A stretch of 37,621 nt of DNA from Acidobacteriota bacterium (GCA_015493585.1 WGCW01000124.1:1-37621); one strand, 5' to 3'; shown: positions 25,092-37,621, counted from the stretch's first letter. Made by a program: numbers and translations. Notes: generated by a model not told the origin, from the letters alone.

Positions 25092-25535
25092 ATGCGCAGG
25101 TTGATCGTTTTGAGCATCGTGATGGTCCTGGCGGTACCGGTCTGGGCCCAGCATCCTCACTTCAGCCTCCACCTGAACATGCTGGTTCCGGCCCATTTGG
25201 ACCCGGCGACTGAGGCCAGGCGGGCTCAATGGAATTCGCCGTTGGGCAGGGTGCAGTATCAACTGGCCGAGCTTCAGGCGTCCATCGGCGCCGGCGGGAT
25301 GCCGCACAGAGCCACCCAGGGCCTCATCGGATTGAAGGCGCAACGGGGTGTACGGACCCGGGTAATCACATCGGCGCTGCAATCCGGTGTCCCGGTCTAC
25401 TCCAGCCCAATCGCTGTTATCCATTGGCCGTGGGAGAAGGGAAAGGCGCCGCACAGCCGGGTTCTCCCGCTCGACCGGCAGCTCTCGATTCTGCTCGGCC
25501 GCCGGCTCGCACGGCAGCCGGCCGGGTCGCAGTAG
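25092..25535 (+). CDS. small secreted protein, unknown
   Basis: This 147-residue protein has a clear signal peptide (MRRLIVLSIVMVLAVPVWAQ, cleaved after about 19). The mature part is about 127 residues with no Cys, no known motif, and a basic Arg/Leu-rich end. A purine-rich ribosome site (GGAAAGGGGGG) precedes the ATG, with the last G run about 9 bases upstream. It is divergent from the M1 peptidase, across the inverted repeat, and convergent with the NtrC-type gene. It may be co-regulated with the peptidase, and could be a substrate or inhibitor, but nothing in the sequence shows that. Confidence 0.7.
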   Translation: MRRLIVLSIVMVLAVPVWAQHPHFSLHLNMLVPAHLDPATEARRAQWNSPLGRVQYQLAELQASIGAGGMPHRATQGLIGLKAQRGVRTRVITSALQSGVPVYSSPIAVIHWPWEKGKAPHSRVLPLDRQLSILLGRRLARQPAGSQ

Positions 25536-25588
25536 CCCGGGCGCTCCCACTCCACGGTGTTCCGCCTGGCGGGCATGGGGGATGTGGC

Positions 25589-30293
<4,705 letters not shown>

Positions 30294-30309
30294 CGGCCGG
30301 CCGGCCCCC

Positions 30310-31344
30310 TCACGCCGTCTCGATCGCAAGTACGATCTTCCCGAGCTGATCCCCGCCGGCGAGACGCTCATACGCCTTGCGGCCGTCCTCGAGCGCGAAG
30401 ACGGTATCGACGACCGGCTTGAGACCGCTCGCGTTGACGGCGCTGAGCATGCGCCGCCAGTCCTCATCCGAACCCATCGTCGAGCCGATCACACTGAGCT
30501 GATTCCAGAAGATCAGACGAATCTCCTCTGCCGGGTTGGGACCGGTCGTTGCACCACAGGTCAGGATTCTTCCGCCCTTGGCCGCAGCCTTGAGCGAGTG
30601 CATCCAGGTTGCCTCACCGACCGAGTCGACGACGACGTCGGCACCGCGCTTCCCAGTCAGCCCCCGGACCTCGCGCGCGACGTTGGCGCTCGATGCGATG
30701 AGCTCATCCGCACCGAGCTCCCGGGCCTTTTCGAGTTTGGCCTCGGAACGGGACGTGACGAATACGCGGGCTCCGGCCATCTTGGCGAGCTGGAGGCAGG
30801 CGAGCGCAACGCCCCCGCCGATCCCATGAATCAGCACGGTCTCTCCCGCACGCAACCGGCCACGATTGAGCAACATACGCCAGGCTGTCAGAAACGTCAA
30901 CGGGAGCGCCGCCGCTTCCTCCCAACTGAGGTGAGCCGGCTTGGGCGCGAGGTTGCCCGCGGGCACCACGACTGCCTCGGCAAAAGTACCGTCCACGTGC
31001 TCTCCCAAGATCCCGAACCGGACGCAGAGCGACTGCTCACCCTTCCGGCAGAACTCGCACCGTCCGCAGGAGAGACCGGGGTTGAAGATGACTTCATCGC
31101 CAGCCTTAATCCCCGTCACTCCGGAACCAACCGCATCGACGATACCGGCGCCGTCGGCGCCCCCGATGTGCGGGAGCGGCATTTCGATCCCCGGCATCCC
31201 GCCGAGCACCCACAGGTCCAGATGGTTGAGCGCCGCCGTCTTGAGCCGGACCCGAACCTGCCCCGGACCTGGTTCGGGGAGCGGCCTGTCGCCAACGCGA
31301 AGATTGCTCGTCTGACCATGGTTTTCGAAATACAGTGCACGCAT
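30310..31344 (-). CDS. zinc-type medium-chain dehydrogenase/reductase
   Basis: This 344-residue MDR-family oxidoreductase, probably NAD(P)H-linked, acts in the cytoplasm. The structural zinc site is complete (CGRCEFCRKGEQSLC). The catalytic-zinc Cys and the GHE motif of classical alcohol dehydrogenases are replaced by NHLDLW and HIGGADGAG, a pattern of quinone- or acyl-CoA-type reductases in this family, so catalytic zinc is doubtful. The nucleotide-binding fold is seen as GIGGGVALACLQLAK. ATG 31344 has GGGAGG and GAGGA upstream; earlier in-frame codons (31392) are rejected. Likely first gene of the operon with pcnB, ligA and the NtrC-type regulator. Confidence 0.93.
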   Translation of the reverse strand: MRALYFENHGQTSNLRVGDRPLPEPGPGQVRVRLKTAALNHLDLWVLGGMPGIEMPLPHIGGADGAGIVDAVGSGVTGIKAGDEVIFNPGLSCGRCEFCRKGEQSLCVRFGILGEHVDGTFAEAVVVPAGNLAPKPAHLSWEEAAALPLTFLTAWRMLLNRGRLRAGETVLIHGIGGGVALACLQLAKMAGARVFVTSRSEAKLEKARELGADELIASSANVAREVRGLTGKRGADVVVDSVGEATWMHSLKAAAKGGRILTCGATTGPNPAEEIRLIFWNQLSVIGSTMGSDEDWRRMLSAVNASGLKPVVDTVFALEDGRKAYERLAGGDQLGKIVLAIETA

Positions 31345-31390
31345 CTTCCTCGTCCTCCCGCTATCCAAGCCGTTCTCCGTTTGCGGCGGC

Positions 31391-31418
31391 AAAAAAGCAC
31401 CCCGCCGTAACGGGGTGC
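31391..31418 (-). terminator. intrinsic terminator of the Ig-repeat gene
   Basis: On the minus strand GCACCCCG-TTACGG-CGGGGTGC (8-bp perfect stem, 6-base loop) is followed at once by TTTTTT. It lies 42 bases after the Ig-repeat gene stop and just upstream of the dehydrogenase operon, separating the two transcripts. Confidence 0.9.
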
Positions 31419-31459
31419 GATTTTAGCAGGATTGCTCCCGGACGCTCAGGAACGCCGCC

Positions 31460-33130
31460 TCACTGGCCCGAGTTCTCGTTATCAACGACGAACGTCCTCT
31501 GACCGATGTAGTTCTTGCCCCCCCAGTAATCAACCGCCCGGATGACCAAGGTGTGCTGCCCGTCCGCCAGCTTGGTCGTATCAAGAGCATAGGTGTAGCC
31601 AACGGAGTTGACGTTGAAGGGGATCCACGGGAAGTTCTCGTGCACCTCGGGTGACGGTGTACCGTAGGTCGCCAAACCCATTAACGTGCCGTCAACGAGG
31701 ACCTGCACATTCTGAACAGAACCCATCGAGTCGGTTGCCCAGCCCGTGACCTGGTACGTGCCGCTGACCCGCTCCATGTTGGTGGGCGTGTAGATGTCGC
31801 CGAATGCCGGGATGTCCGGATCGTTGTCACAGTCGAAGATCACGGGGATCGTGGCGATGTTGGCCGTGTACCCCGCGACGTCGCCGGCGCGAACCGTCAC
31901 ATAGTGGAGCCCTTCGTTGAAACCGTGGTTGAACAACAGGTCCTTGACGTTGACGGCGAATCTGAAGCCACAGTCCTTCGCGTTTGGCACGTCGGGGAAG
32001 AGCTTGAGGATGTCGGGCCGCTCGAGGCCGTAGTAGTTCATGTCGAGGTTGAAGGGGTTCGGTGCGTAGACTTCATCTGTCTTAGTGCTCAGCAGCGGGC
32101 CGCTCCCATCGATGTAGAGCTCGAGCCACGCCACGCCGCCCGGATCGGTGCGGCTGCCAACATCGAGCGCCCAGCCGGAGACGATCATCCACTCGCTCGT
32201 GTCCTGGAAGCTTGGGCCGGACCATCCAGCGGCGCCGTTTGAACAGCCGGTGATGTAGACGTAGTGGTTGGCAATCGGCCACTCGATCCTGCCGAACGGC
32301 GGCAGGTTCCGGCCGTTGTTGAAGATCTGCACGAACCGTTGCCCGATCACCCGGGACGCGCCCTCGTCATCCCACAGCCGGACGGCGAGCGTGTGGACGC
32401 CGTTTGGGAACGTCGTTGTGTTCACCATGCGTACGAATCCGGCATCGGCGCTCCCCGGCACGGCCGGAAACCTGTTGTGGATGTCCGGACGGGGCATCCC
32501 CATGTTGGCGCCCCCAATGGTCTGCCCGTCAATCAAAACTTCGACCTTCGTCACTTTGCTGTCGTCCAGGGCCCAGCCGGTCACCGGGAAGACGCCGTTC
32601 ATCGGTTGCGCCGGACCCGGCATATCGATCTCGCCGAACGGCGACTGGTTGAGGCTCTTGTCCACGATGACTGTTCGCGTTCCAAAGTCCTCCTGATCGC
32701 CGTTGGCAAACCGGACCCGCACGAAGATGACGTGGGCGCCGTCCGTCAAACTGTCGGCATTGAACGACGTGCTGAATCCGGGGCGGGCGTTGATCGTCGC
32801 CGAAAGCCACGGATACGCCTGGAGCACGTCGTACCGCGGTTCATTGAGGTCTGCACTGGCCGTGTAGACCCCATCGACGTAGAGATCGATCTTGCTGATC
32901 CCGCGCGGATCGATGATCCAGCCCTTGACCTCCACCGCGCCGGCGACCGTTGCGTTCTCGGCGGGTGAATCGAGCCAGAACATGGCGTTGACCGTCTGAT
33001 CTGCAGGCGAGGCTACCGTTACGCCCTTGACGCCCGGCACCGAATTCCGGGCCGGTTTCGCCGCGTTCGCCGAGACCAGGGGCAAGGTCAGCAATGATAC
33101 GAGTGCCAGACCGATCGCCGTATGACGCAT
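31460..33130 (-). CDS. secreted protein with four Ig-like repeats
   Basis: This 556-residue protein has a signal peptide (about 1-23, MRHTAIGLALVSLLTLPLVS) and four tandem beta-sandwich repeats of about 100-125 residues. Each repeat has V-x-GW-x-x-D, then a short strand with V-D-G or I-D-G, then R/S-P-D/E-(I/V) and (F/Y)P, and a closing G-x-H-(T/V/Y)-(L/V/I). Repeat 3 (about 285-415) carries an insertion (STKTDEVYAPNPF). No cell-wall or autotransporter signal is visible. The ATG at 33130 has AGGAGGT eight bases upstream. Family resemblance is to bacterial Ig-like domains used for adhesion or ligand binding. Role unknown. Confidence 0.9.
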   Translation of the reverse strand: MRHTAIGLALVSLLTLPLVSANAAKPARNSVPGVKGVTVASPADQTVNAMFWLDSPAENATVAGAVEVKGWIIDPRGISKIDLYVDGVYTASADLNEPRYDVLQAYPWLSATINARPGFSTSFNADSLTDGAHVIFVRVRFANGDQEDFGTRTVIVDKSLNQSPFGEIDMPGPAQPMNGVFPVTGWALDDSKVTKVEVLIDGQTIGGANMGMPRPDIHNRFPAVPGSADAGFVRMVNTTTFPNGVHTLAVRLWDDEGASRVIGQRFVQIFNNGRNLPPFGRIEWPIANHYVYITGCSNGAAGWSGPSFQDTSEWMIVSGWALDVGSRTDPGGVAWLELYIDGSGPLLSTKTDEVYAPNPFNLDMNYYGLERPDILKLFPDVPNAKDCGFRFAVNVKDLLFNHGFNEGLHYVTVRAGDVAGYTANIATIPVIFDCDNDPDIPAFGDIYTPTNMERVSGTYQVTGWATDSMGSVQNVQVLVDGTLMGLATYGTPSPEVHENFPWIPFNVNSVGYTYALDTTKLADGQHTLVIRAVDYWGGKNYIGQRTFVVDNENSGQ

Positions 33131-33183
33131 TGTCCTACCTCCTCAAGTCGCAACCACTCCATTGAAACATCCGTCACGGCTAT

Positions 33184-33211
33184 CTTATACCACAAGGGGA
33201 AACCCGGTCAA
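33184..33211 (-). promoter_or_regulatory. candidate promoter of the Ig-repeat gene
   Basis: On the minus strand -35 TTGACC (33206-33211), 16-base spacer, -10 TATAAG (33184-33189). The -35 lies in a tandem direct repeat of 9 bp, so a second TTGACC exists 9 bases further upstream. A leader of about 45-50 bases with a strong ribosome site follows. Confidence 0.6.
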
Positions 33212-33221
33212 ACCGGTCAAA
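33204..33221. repeat. tandem 9-bp direct repeat in promoter
   Basis: CCGGTCAAA occurs twice head-to-tail (33204-33212 and 33213-33221), overlapping the -35 region of the Ig-repeat gene and lying 66 bases before the pentapeptide gene. Adjacent direct repeats of this size are common binding sites for activators, but no protein is indicated. Confidence 0.5.
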
Positions 33222-33274
33222 CTTTCAACGTGCTGTGCCATTGGTTTTTCCTCGCCTTCCCGGCGGCGAAGCGG

Positions 33275-33280
33275 CATAAT
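33275..33280 (+). promoter_or_regulatory. -10-like CATAAT, leaderless start of pentapeptide gene
   Basis: CATAAT, then AGATCC, then ATG at 33287. This is the same six-base spacing as three other genes in the window. No Shine-Dalgarno and no -35 is seen. Confidence 0.45.
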
Positions 33281-33286
33281 AGATCC

Positions 33287-34726
33287 ATGGCGAACGAGGA
33301 CCACCTGCGGCATCTCGATGACGGGACGTGGGAGACGTGGCGGGCGCAGCACCCGGCCCTTGCGCCGGATCTGATCGACGCTAACCTTGCCGGGCGTGAC
33401 CTCCGGGGGCTCGACCTGAGCAAGGCTCATCTGCGGAGTGCCAACCTTTCGCACGCCGCACTCGATGGTGCTGACCTGACCCACGCCGTTCTCGAGGGCG
33501 CCGATCTCGCCGGTGCTTCCCTCAAAGGGGCCAGGCTGGACCGCGTGCACCTGGATTTTCTCAACCTTTCCGGGCTCGACCTTTCGAACGCTTCGTTTGA
33601 GGGCGCAACGTTCCGCGGTACCGTCTTACGCGGTGCGACGTTGCGTGGTGCCAAACTGGACCGCGCCCAGCTCGATGGCGCGATTTTCGACGGCGCTGAT
33701 TTGACCGGCGCCTCGTTGCTCAGCACGGTGTTGCGCGGCGCGAGATTCGACGAAAGCGTGCTGACGCAGGTCAACGCGGAGGGAGCCATCATGGATGGCG
33801 TCGAGCTCGTTGGGCTCGACTTGAACGGGGCGATTCTGCGCGGCGCACAGGCCGACAACGTTCAACTCAGCACATCCGATCTCACCGGCGCAGACCTCTC
33901 GGGTGCTTCGCTTCACGGCGCGAACTTCCACGGTGCCCGCCTGACCGGAGCGAAGCTGACGGATGCACGGTGTCAAGGTGCAAGCTTCGATCATGCCAAC
34001 CTGGAAAAGGCTTCCCTGGTCAACACCAACCTGACCGGTGCGGATCTCAGGGGAGCGAGCCTGCTGCACGCGATCCTTGACGGCTGTACCCTGGCAGATG
34101 CCCATCTCAGCGAGCTTGACTTTCGCTCCCCACAGCTCGGCAAGCTCTCATTTGCCTCAGCTGATCTCAGTAAAGCGGTTTTCACGGGCTGTCAGCTCCG
34201 CACCTTCAACTTCCGCAGGGCCAACCTGGAGGAGGCCGACCTCAGGGAGGCCAACCTGGAGGGGGCCGATCTCAGGGAGGCACGGCTCGCCGATGCCACC
34301 TTCCGGCATGCCAACCTCAAACAGGCCAAGCTTGAAGGGGCGCTGGCCCCCGGAGTGGATCTCTCCGGCACCAACCTGATTCTTGTTCAGGCGAAGAGAG
34401 CCAACTTCGAGGGCGCCGACCTGAGATTTGCCGATGCGATCGGGATCGATCTCGAGGGCGCCAACCTGCGGTGGTCCGACTTGCGGCACGCCGATCTCAG
34501 CAAGGCCAATCTCACGCATACCCGGCTGTGGGGCGCGCGTGTCCGGGCCACCAAGCTGCCCCTTGGCATGGTGCACTGGCTCGCCATCCTCTGGTTTACC
34601 CAGCTGTTCGGCAGGTGGAAGAAACGGTCTGAACACGCCCGGCAGCTCCGCGAACGCAAACGCGTGATGGAAGTCGCCCGAATGGTCCGCAAGCGGGAAT
34701 CATCTTCTCGCCGCAGACCCCGCTGA
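33287..34726 (+). CDS. large pentapeptide-repeat protein
   Basis: This 479-residue protein is nearly all pentapeptide repeats (A(D/N)LXX; for example ADLAGASLKGARLDR, ANLEEADLREANLEGADLR) from about residue 28 to 425, enough for about 20 turns of a right-handed quadrilateral beta-helix. A break occurs near 165-195. After the helix comes a hydrophobic segment (MVHWLAILWFTQLFG, about 427-441) and a strongly basic tail (RWKKRSEHAR... to RRRPR). A membrane-anchored or nucleic-acid-touching tail is possible. Some family members mimic DNA and protect gyrase; that role is not shown here. ATG 33287 is chosen over the longer frame from 33122, which overlaps the Ig gene promoter. The next gene starts 7 bases later. 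Confidence 0.93.
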   Translation: MANEDHLRHLDDGTWETWRAQHPALAPDLIDANLAGRDLRGLDLSKAHLRSANLSHAALDGADLTHAVLEGADLAGASLKGARLDRVHLDFLNLSGLDLSNASFEGATFRGTVLRGATLRGAKLDRAQLDGAIFDGADLTGASLLSTVLRGARFDESVLTQVNAEGAIMDGVELVGLDLNGAILRGAQADNVQLSTSDLTGADLSGASLHGANFHGARLTGAKLTDARCQGASFDHANLEKASLVNTNLTGADLRGASLLHAILDGCTLADAHLSELDFRSPQLGKLSFASADLSKAVFTGCQLRTFNFRRANLEEADLREANLEGADLREARLADATFRHANLKQAKLEGALAPGVDLSGTNLILVQAKRANFEGADLRFADAIGIDLEGANLRWSDLRHADLSKANLTHTRLWGARVRATKLPLGMVHWLAILWFTQLFGRWKKRSEHARQLRERKRVMEVARMVRKRESSSRRRPR

Positions 34727-34733
34727 GCCGCCG

Positions 34734-35516
34734 ATGGGGCAGGCCGAATGGGGACGTGATCCGGAGTTCTTCGGCCCGCGGCACGCGTACCGTGAGAGGC
34801 TGATCTTGAAAGCCCTCCTGGCACCGGGCACGCCATCCCTCCACCTCGACTGTGCGGCCGGTGTCGGCTCCCTGGCCATCGCCCTCGCCCGGCGCGGCCG
34901 GACGGTCGTTGCCGCCGATCTCTCCCTGCGTTCCCTTGCCGTCACCCGGCGGCGTGCGCGCGATTCCGGGGTGTTCCGGCGGGTATTGCCGGTCGTGGCG
35001 GACATCACGGCACTCCCCTTCGCGGATGGAGTCTTCCCCTCGATCAGCACCGCCGAGACGCTCGAACACATCCCCGGAGACACTCAGGCGCTCCGTGAGC
35101 TTGGCCGCACCCTGACCCCAACCGGGCGGATTGTCGGGACCGTGCCACACGGGCCACGGCAGTGGTCACCCTGGGACGACTGGGCCGGACATCTGAGAAG
35201 GTACACGAAGGCAACGCTCCGGCACGCGCTGGCTGTGGCAGGCCTTGCAGGCCGTATCCGGCGATGGGGATGGCCCCTGATGCGGCTCTACGACGGTCTC
35301 TTCCTCAAACGGGTCAACGCGCGCAAGTTCACCCTCGATCGTCCACCGGACGAGGATCCCGCGTTACGCTCCATCAAGGGACTGGGGCGCCGGCGCTGGC
35401 TGGTCTCGATTGTGACCGCCGCCTTCTCGCTTGACCGGCTCTTTCCCGATACTCCGTGGGGTGTCGGCCTGCTCTTCACCGCGGGCAAGAAGACCCCCGG
35501 AGGCACCCTCGATTGA
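34734..35516 (+). CDS. class I SAM-dependent methyltransferase
   Basis: This 260-residue protein has the Rossmann-fold methyltransferase plan. Motif I is LHLDCAAGVGSLA, with an acidic end to strand 2 in VVAADLSLRSL. VVADITALPFADG is the motif II/III equivalent and TAETLEHIPGDTQALRELGR resembles UbiE/type 11 family proteins. LTPTGRIVGTVPHG closes the core. The C-terminal part (about 165-260) is unassigned. Substrate unknown. It starts 7 bases after the pentapeptide gene and is probably co-transcribed. The ATG at 34734 lacks a clear ribosome site, consistent with coupling. Confidence 0.88.
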   Translation: MGQAEWGRDPEFFGPRHAYRERLILKALLAPGTPSLHLDCAAGVGSLAIALARRGRTVVAADLSLRSLAVTRRRARDSGVFRRVLPVVADITALPFADGVFPSISTAETLEHIPGDTQALRELGRTLTPTGRIVGTVPHGPRQWSPWDDWAGHLRRYTKATLRHALAVAGLAGRIRRWGWPLMRLYDGLFLKRVNARKFTLDRPPDEDPALRSIKGLGRRRWLVSIVTAAFSLDRLFPDTPWGVGLLFTAGKKTPGGTLD

Positions 35517-35541
35517 CCGGTGCTCTCTGTACGGCCTCCAC

Positions 35542-35676
35542 TCGCGGGGAGAGCGCCCGAGGGAGCGCGGACTTCAGTCTGCATCGTACGCTCAACGCGT
35601 TCTGGTACAAAAAGATGCGGACTGAAGTCCGCGCTCCAAAGCTCCCTCCGGCCGACGAGGCACAGCGCAACAACCT
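35542..35676 (-). repeat. 135-bp palindromic dispersed repeat, copy 2
   Basis: Same unit as 204-338 (131 of 135 identical). Inverted arms at 35562-35585 and 35614-35637 (24 bp, one mismatch) surround a 28-base loop. It sits between the methyltransferase and the outer-membrane protein genes and could act as a terminator-like hairpin. It lacks the second terminal repeat seen in copy 1. Confidence 0.85.
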
Positions 35677-35743
35677 CTCCACGGAACCTGTCTGATCGAT
35701 CTATCCAAAAGAGGTATCATGAGAGGGATTGGCCGGGTGGATC

Positions 35744-37417
35744 ATGAGTCCTCGAGAGCGTACTGCACAAATCTCAGGCTCCACCGCACGAGGCTGTGGA
35801 GCAATCAGCGTGTATGCGTTCCGGATTGGTTTGGGGATTGTCATGCTCGCATGTGCGGCCGGGATGGCCGCCGCCAGGACCCCGCCGCCGCGTTCGCCCG
35901 TCCCAACGTCGCCTCTCGACGGCCTTCCCATCGTGTCGATCCGGTTCGTTCGCCAAAACGTCTTTGACACGTCGAACCCCAAGACCTCCTCGTGGCTCTA
36001 CCGGGCGGCCGATGCGATCCATATCGTCACGAAGGAGTCGTACCTCCGGGCCCGTCTCCTCTTCAAGGTCGGCGACCGGTACTCCGAGGACAAGGCCGAG
36101 GAAAGCGCCCGGATTCTCCGTGAGCTCGGCTGGCTCAACCCGGTCTCGATCACGGCTCACCGCAAGGGGAAGGGCGTTGAGGTCATCGTCAGGACCCACG
36201 ATCTGTGGACCTTGCAGGCGGGTGTCCAGTTCAGCATGTTTGGTTCGAAGACCCGGACCGGCGCCACGATCTGGGAAGAGAATCTCCTGGGATATGGCAA
36301 ACAGGTCAATGTGAGCTACAAGACGACCTTCACACGCCACGAATGGAATTTCTTCTACCTTGATCCAGACCTGTTGGCGACCCGGAAACAACTGTGGCTC
36401 GAGCACCTGGACACGACCGATGGGATTCACGATGAGGGCTGGCTCAAGCTGCCCTTCTATTCACTCGACAGTACACGCTCGTGGGGCGTCAGCTTTGTTC
36501 GCCAACAGATGGATGAGTACCTGTGGTCGCGCGCTTCCAAAGCCGTGATCGGCCTTCATGCCATCAACTGGATCCGGGTCTGGGGCGGGTGGCGGCTGGG
36601 CTCGCGGACGAACGCCGCCAACCGGATCATCGTTGGGTGGGACCATCAGATCGACGATTTCGACCGTTGGCACTGGATCCATCAGCCGTACGCCTATCCC
36701 AACCCTGCTAACCGACACATCGAGGGTCCCCGCTTCGGTTTTGAACATGTCGCAGACAACTACGAGGTCGTACATGGTTTTCGTGCGTGGACTTCGCAAG
36801 AAGATGTCGCGCTCGGACCGAACTACTCAGTTCACACAACCTATTCAATTCCGGGTCTTGGCGATGGCCATTGGCGTCAGCCGTTCGACGCCTCGTTCCA
36901 CCGCGGCTGGCGGCGCGGGCGTTGGCTCTTTATCAACGATGCGTGGACCTCGGGAAGGCTCGAGCAAGGCGGAGCCCAGAACTGGCGGACCGGAGCCCAG
37001 CTCATCGTCGCCCGAACCGGGTTCGAGGGCTGGCAGGGCCGCCTGATGGTCGAGAATGTCTCCAACGCCGACGGCGAGCTCCAACTTCCCCTCGGCAGCT
37101 TCACCGGCCTGCGCGGCTGGGATCCCTTCGCCTTTGATGGCACCGGCCGTGCGTTACTCAACGTCCAGTGGCGCAAGCTCGTCCGCGAAGATGTCCTTGG
37201 CCTCTTTTCCCTGGGTATGGAGACGTTCATCGATGCGGGTAACGTCTGGGGTGGACGTGTCGACCGTGGCACCGGTGGGGTTCGCACCGATTTCGGTGTC
37301 GGGCTTCTCGCCGATCTCACTCACGTCGGCCTCGCCCATCTCATTCGTGTCGAGCTCGCCTTCCCCGACGATGGCTCCGGTTTCGTCGTCACGGGAACCA
37401 CGCACTTCCTCTTTTGA
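35744..37417 (+). CDS. BamA/TamA-like outer-membrane beta-barrel protein
   Basis: This 557-residue Omp85-type protein has a signal-like segment (RIGLGIVMLACAAGMAAA, about 27-44) followed by one POTRA-like region (about 65-160; FVRQNVFDTSNPK, YLRARLLFKVGDRYSEDKAEESAR, VEVIVRTHDLW). A beta-barrel follows with strongly alternating segments and C-terminal Phe (TGTTHFLF), the outer-membrane targeting signal. Near the end GDG-containing strands (AFPDDGSG) fit the family. It may insert or secrete outer-membrane proteins. A GTG at 35810 with GTGGAG upstream would shorten the N-region to a cleaner signal peptide. A TTG at 35729 is also open. A -10-like TATCAT lies at 35715-35720. Substrate unknown. 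Confidence 0.9.
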   Translation: MSPRERTAQISGSTARGCGAISVYAFRIGLGIVMLACAAGMAAARTPPPRSPVPTSPLDGLPIVSIRFVRQNVFDTSNPKTSSWLYRAADAIHIVTKESYLRARLLFKVGDRYSEDKAEESARILRELGWLNPVSITAHRKGKGVEVIVRTHDLWTLQAGVQFSMFGSKTRTGATIWEENLLGYGKQVNVSYKTTFTRHEWNFFYLDPDLLATRKQLWLEHLDTTDGIHDEGWLKLPFYSLDSTRSWGVSFVRQQMDEYLWSRASKAVIGLHAINWIRVWGGWRLGSRTNAANRIIVGWDHQIDDFDRWHWIHQPYAYPNPANRHIEGPRFGFEHVADNYEVVHGFRAWTSQEDVALGPNYSVHTTYSIPGLGDGHWRQPFDASFHRGWRRGRWLFINDAWTSGRLEQGGAQNWRTGAQLIVARTGFEGWQGRLMVENVSNADGELQLPLGSFTGLRGWDPFAFDGTGRALLNVQWRKLVREDVLGLFSLGMETFIDAGNVWGGRVDRGTGGVRTDFGVGLLADLTHVGLAHLIRVELAFPDDGSGFVVTGTTHFLF

Positions 37418-37552
37418 GCCCCCCGCATTCCCCGCCTGAGCGCACGGCCGGAACGAATCACGATCAACGCCGCCCGTGATCGCACCGCTGCGCGCCGATG
37501 AAGAGCGCTGCAGAAGGCCCGGGCCCGTTCCACGATATCCGTCCCCTTGACC
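37418..37552. other. intergenic, no gene seen
   Basis: About 135 bases after the outer-membrane protein stop carry no supported gene. The minus-strand frame crossing it runs into the barrel gene antisense and is rejected. Confidence 0.5.
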
Positions 37553-37621
37553 TCAGATCACGCCACCCAGCGTTGGGATTCCTATTCCGCCCCCGCTCCG
37601 GTCCATGCCGGGATCCGGCAG
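37553..37621 (-). CDS. possible C-terminus of a minus-strand gene
   Basis: On the minus strand the frame from the window edge is open for 22 codons to a TGA at 37553-37555, reading a Gly-rich tail (SGGGIGIPTLGGVI). The base pattern is plausible for coding, but the piece is too short to identify. It may equally be noncoding. Confidence 0.3.
   Translation of the reverse strand: MPDPGMDRSGGGIGIPTLGGVI

Overview
The window is chromosomal DNA of roughly 60% G+C by eye, from a Gram-negative-type bacterium. It encodes a POTRA/beta-barrel outer-membrane protein ending in Phe, an HtrA-type periplasmic protease, and several signal-peptide proteins. No plasmid, phage, CRISPR, tRNA or rRNA gene is visible. 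Large DUF3857/transglutaminase proteins, Ig-repeat secreted proteins, a bacterial eRF1-like protein and dispersed GC-rich palindromic repeats would fit Acidobacteriota or a neighbouring phylum. That placement is an inference, not proven here.

Layout. 1-440 holds a MITE-like palindromic repeat. 471-1694 (+) is an M20 peptidase of the YgeY type. 1909-11317 (-) is an envelope operon, transcribed as htrA, an intact DUF3857/transglutaminase protein, a catalytically dead paralogue, then rsgA. 11330-12157 is a gene-free stretch with decayed repeats. 12210-12677 (-) is hsp20 with a textbook sigma70 promoter. 12856-15016 (+) carries a GT4 glycosyltransferase and a secreted protein of unknown function. 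15104-20626 (-) reads trmH-like methylase, eRF1-like (baeRF/Vms1-type) protein, HD-GYP response regulator, small membrane protein, uvrB. 20679-21845 (+) is a PLP aminotransferase. 21873-24993 (-) is an M1-type metallopeptidase followed by a polytopic membrane protein. 25092-25535 (+) is a small secreted protein. 25589-31344 (-) is a tightly overlapping operon: zinc-type dehydrogenase, poly(A) polymerase (probable TTG start), ligA, NtrC-type regulator. 31460-33130 (-) is a secreted four-repeat Ig-like protein with a clear terminator. 33287-35516 (+) is a large pentapeptide-repeat protein and a methyltransferase. A second copy of the palindromic repeat follows, then a BamA/TamA-like outer-membrane protein (35744-37417, +). 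The last 69 bases may be the end of another minus-strand gene.

The most interesting signals are four. (1) A full-length transglutaminase/DUF3857 pair sits in one operon, with catalytic Cys and His lost in the second member. (2) A -10-like hexamer lies exactly six bases before the start codon of four separate genes, which predicts leaderless mRNAs. (3) A 135-bp palindromic unit is present twice, once inside a structure with 15-bp terminal inverted repeats and near-perfect 9-bp flanking direct repeats. (4) An eRF1-like ribosome-rescue candidate lies in one gene array with an rRNA-type methylase, an HD-GYP regulator and uvrB.
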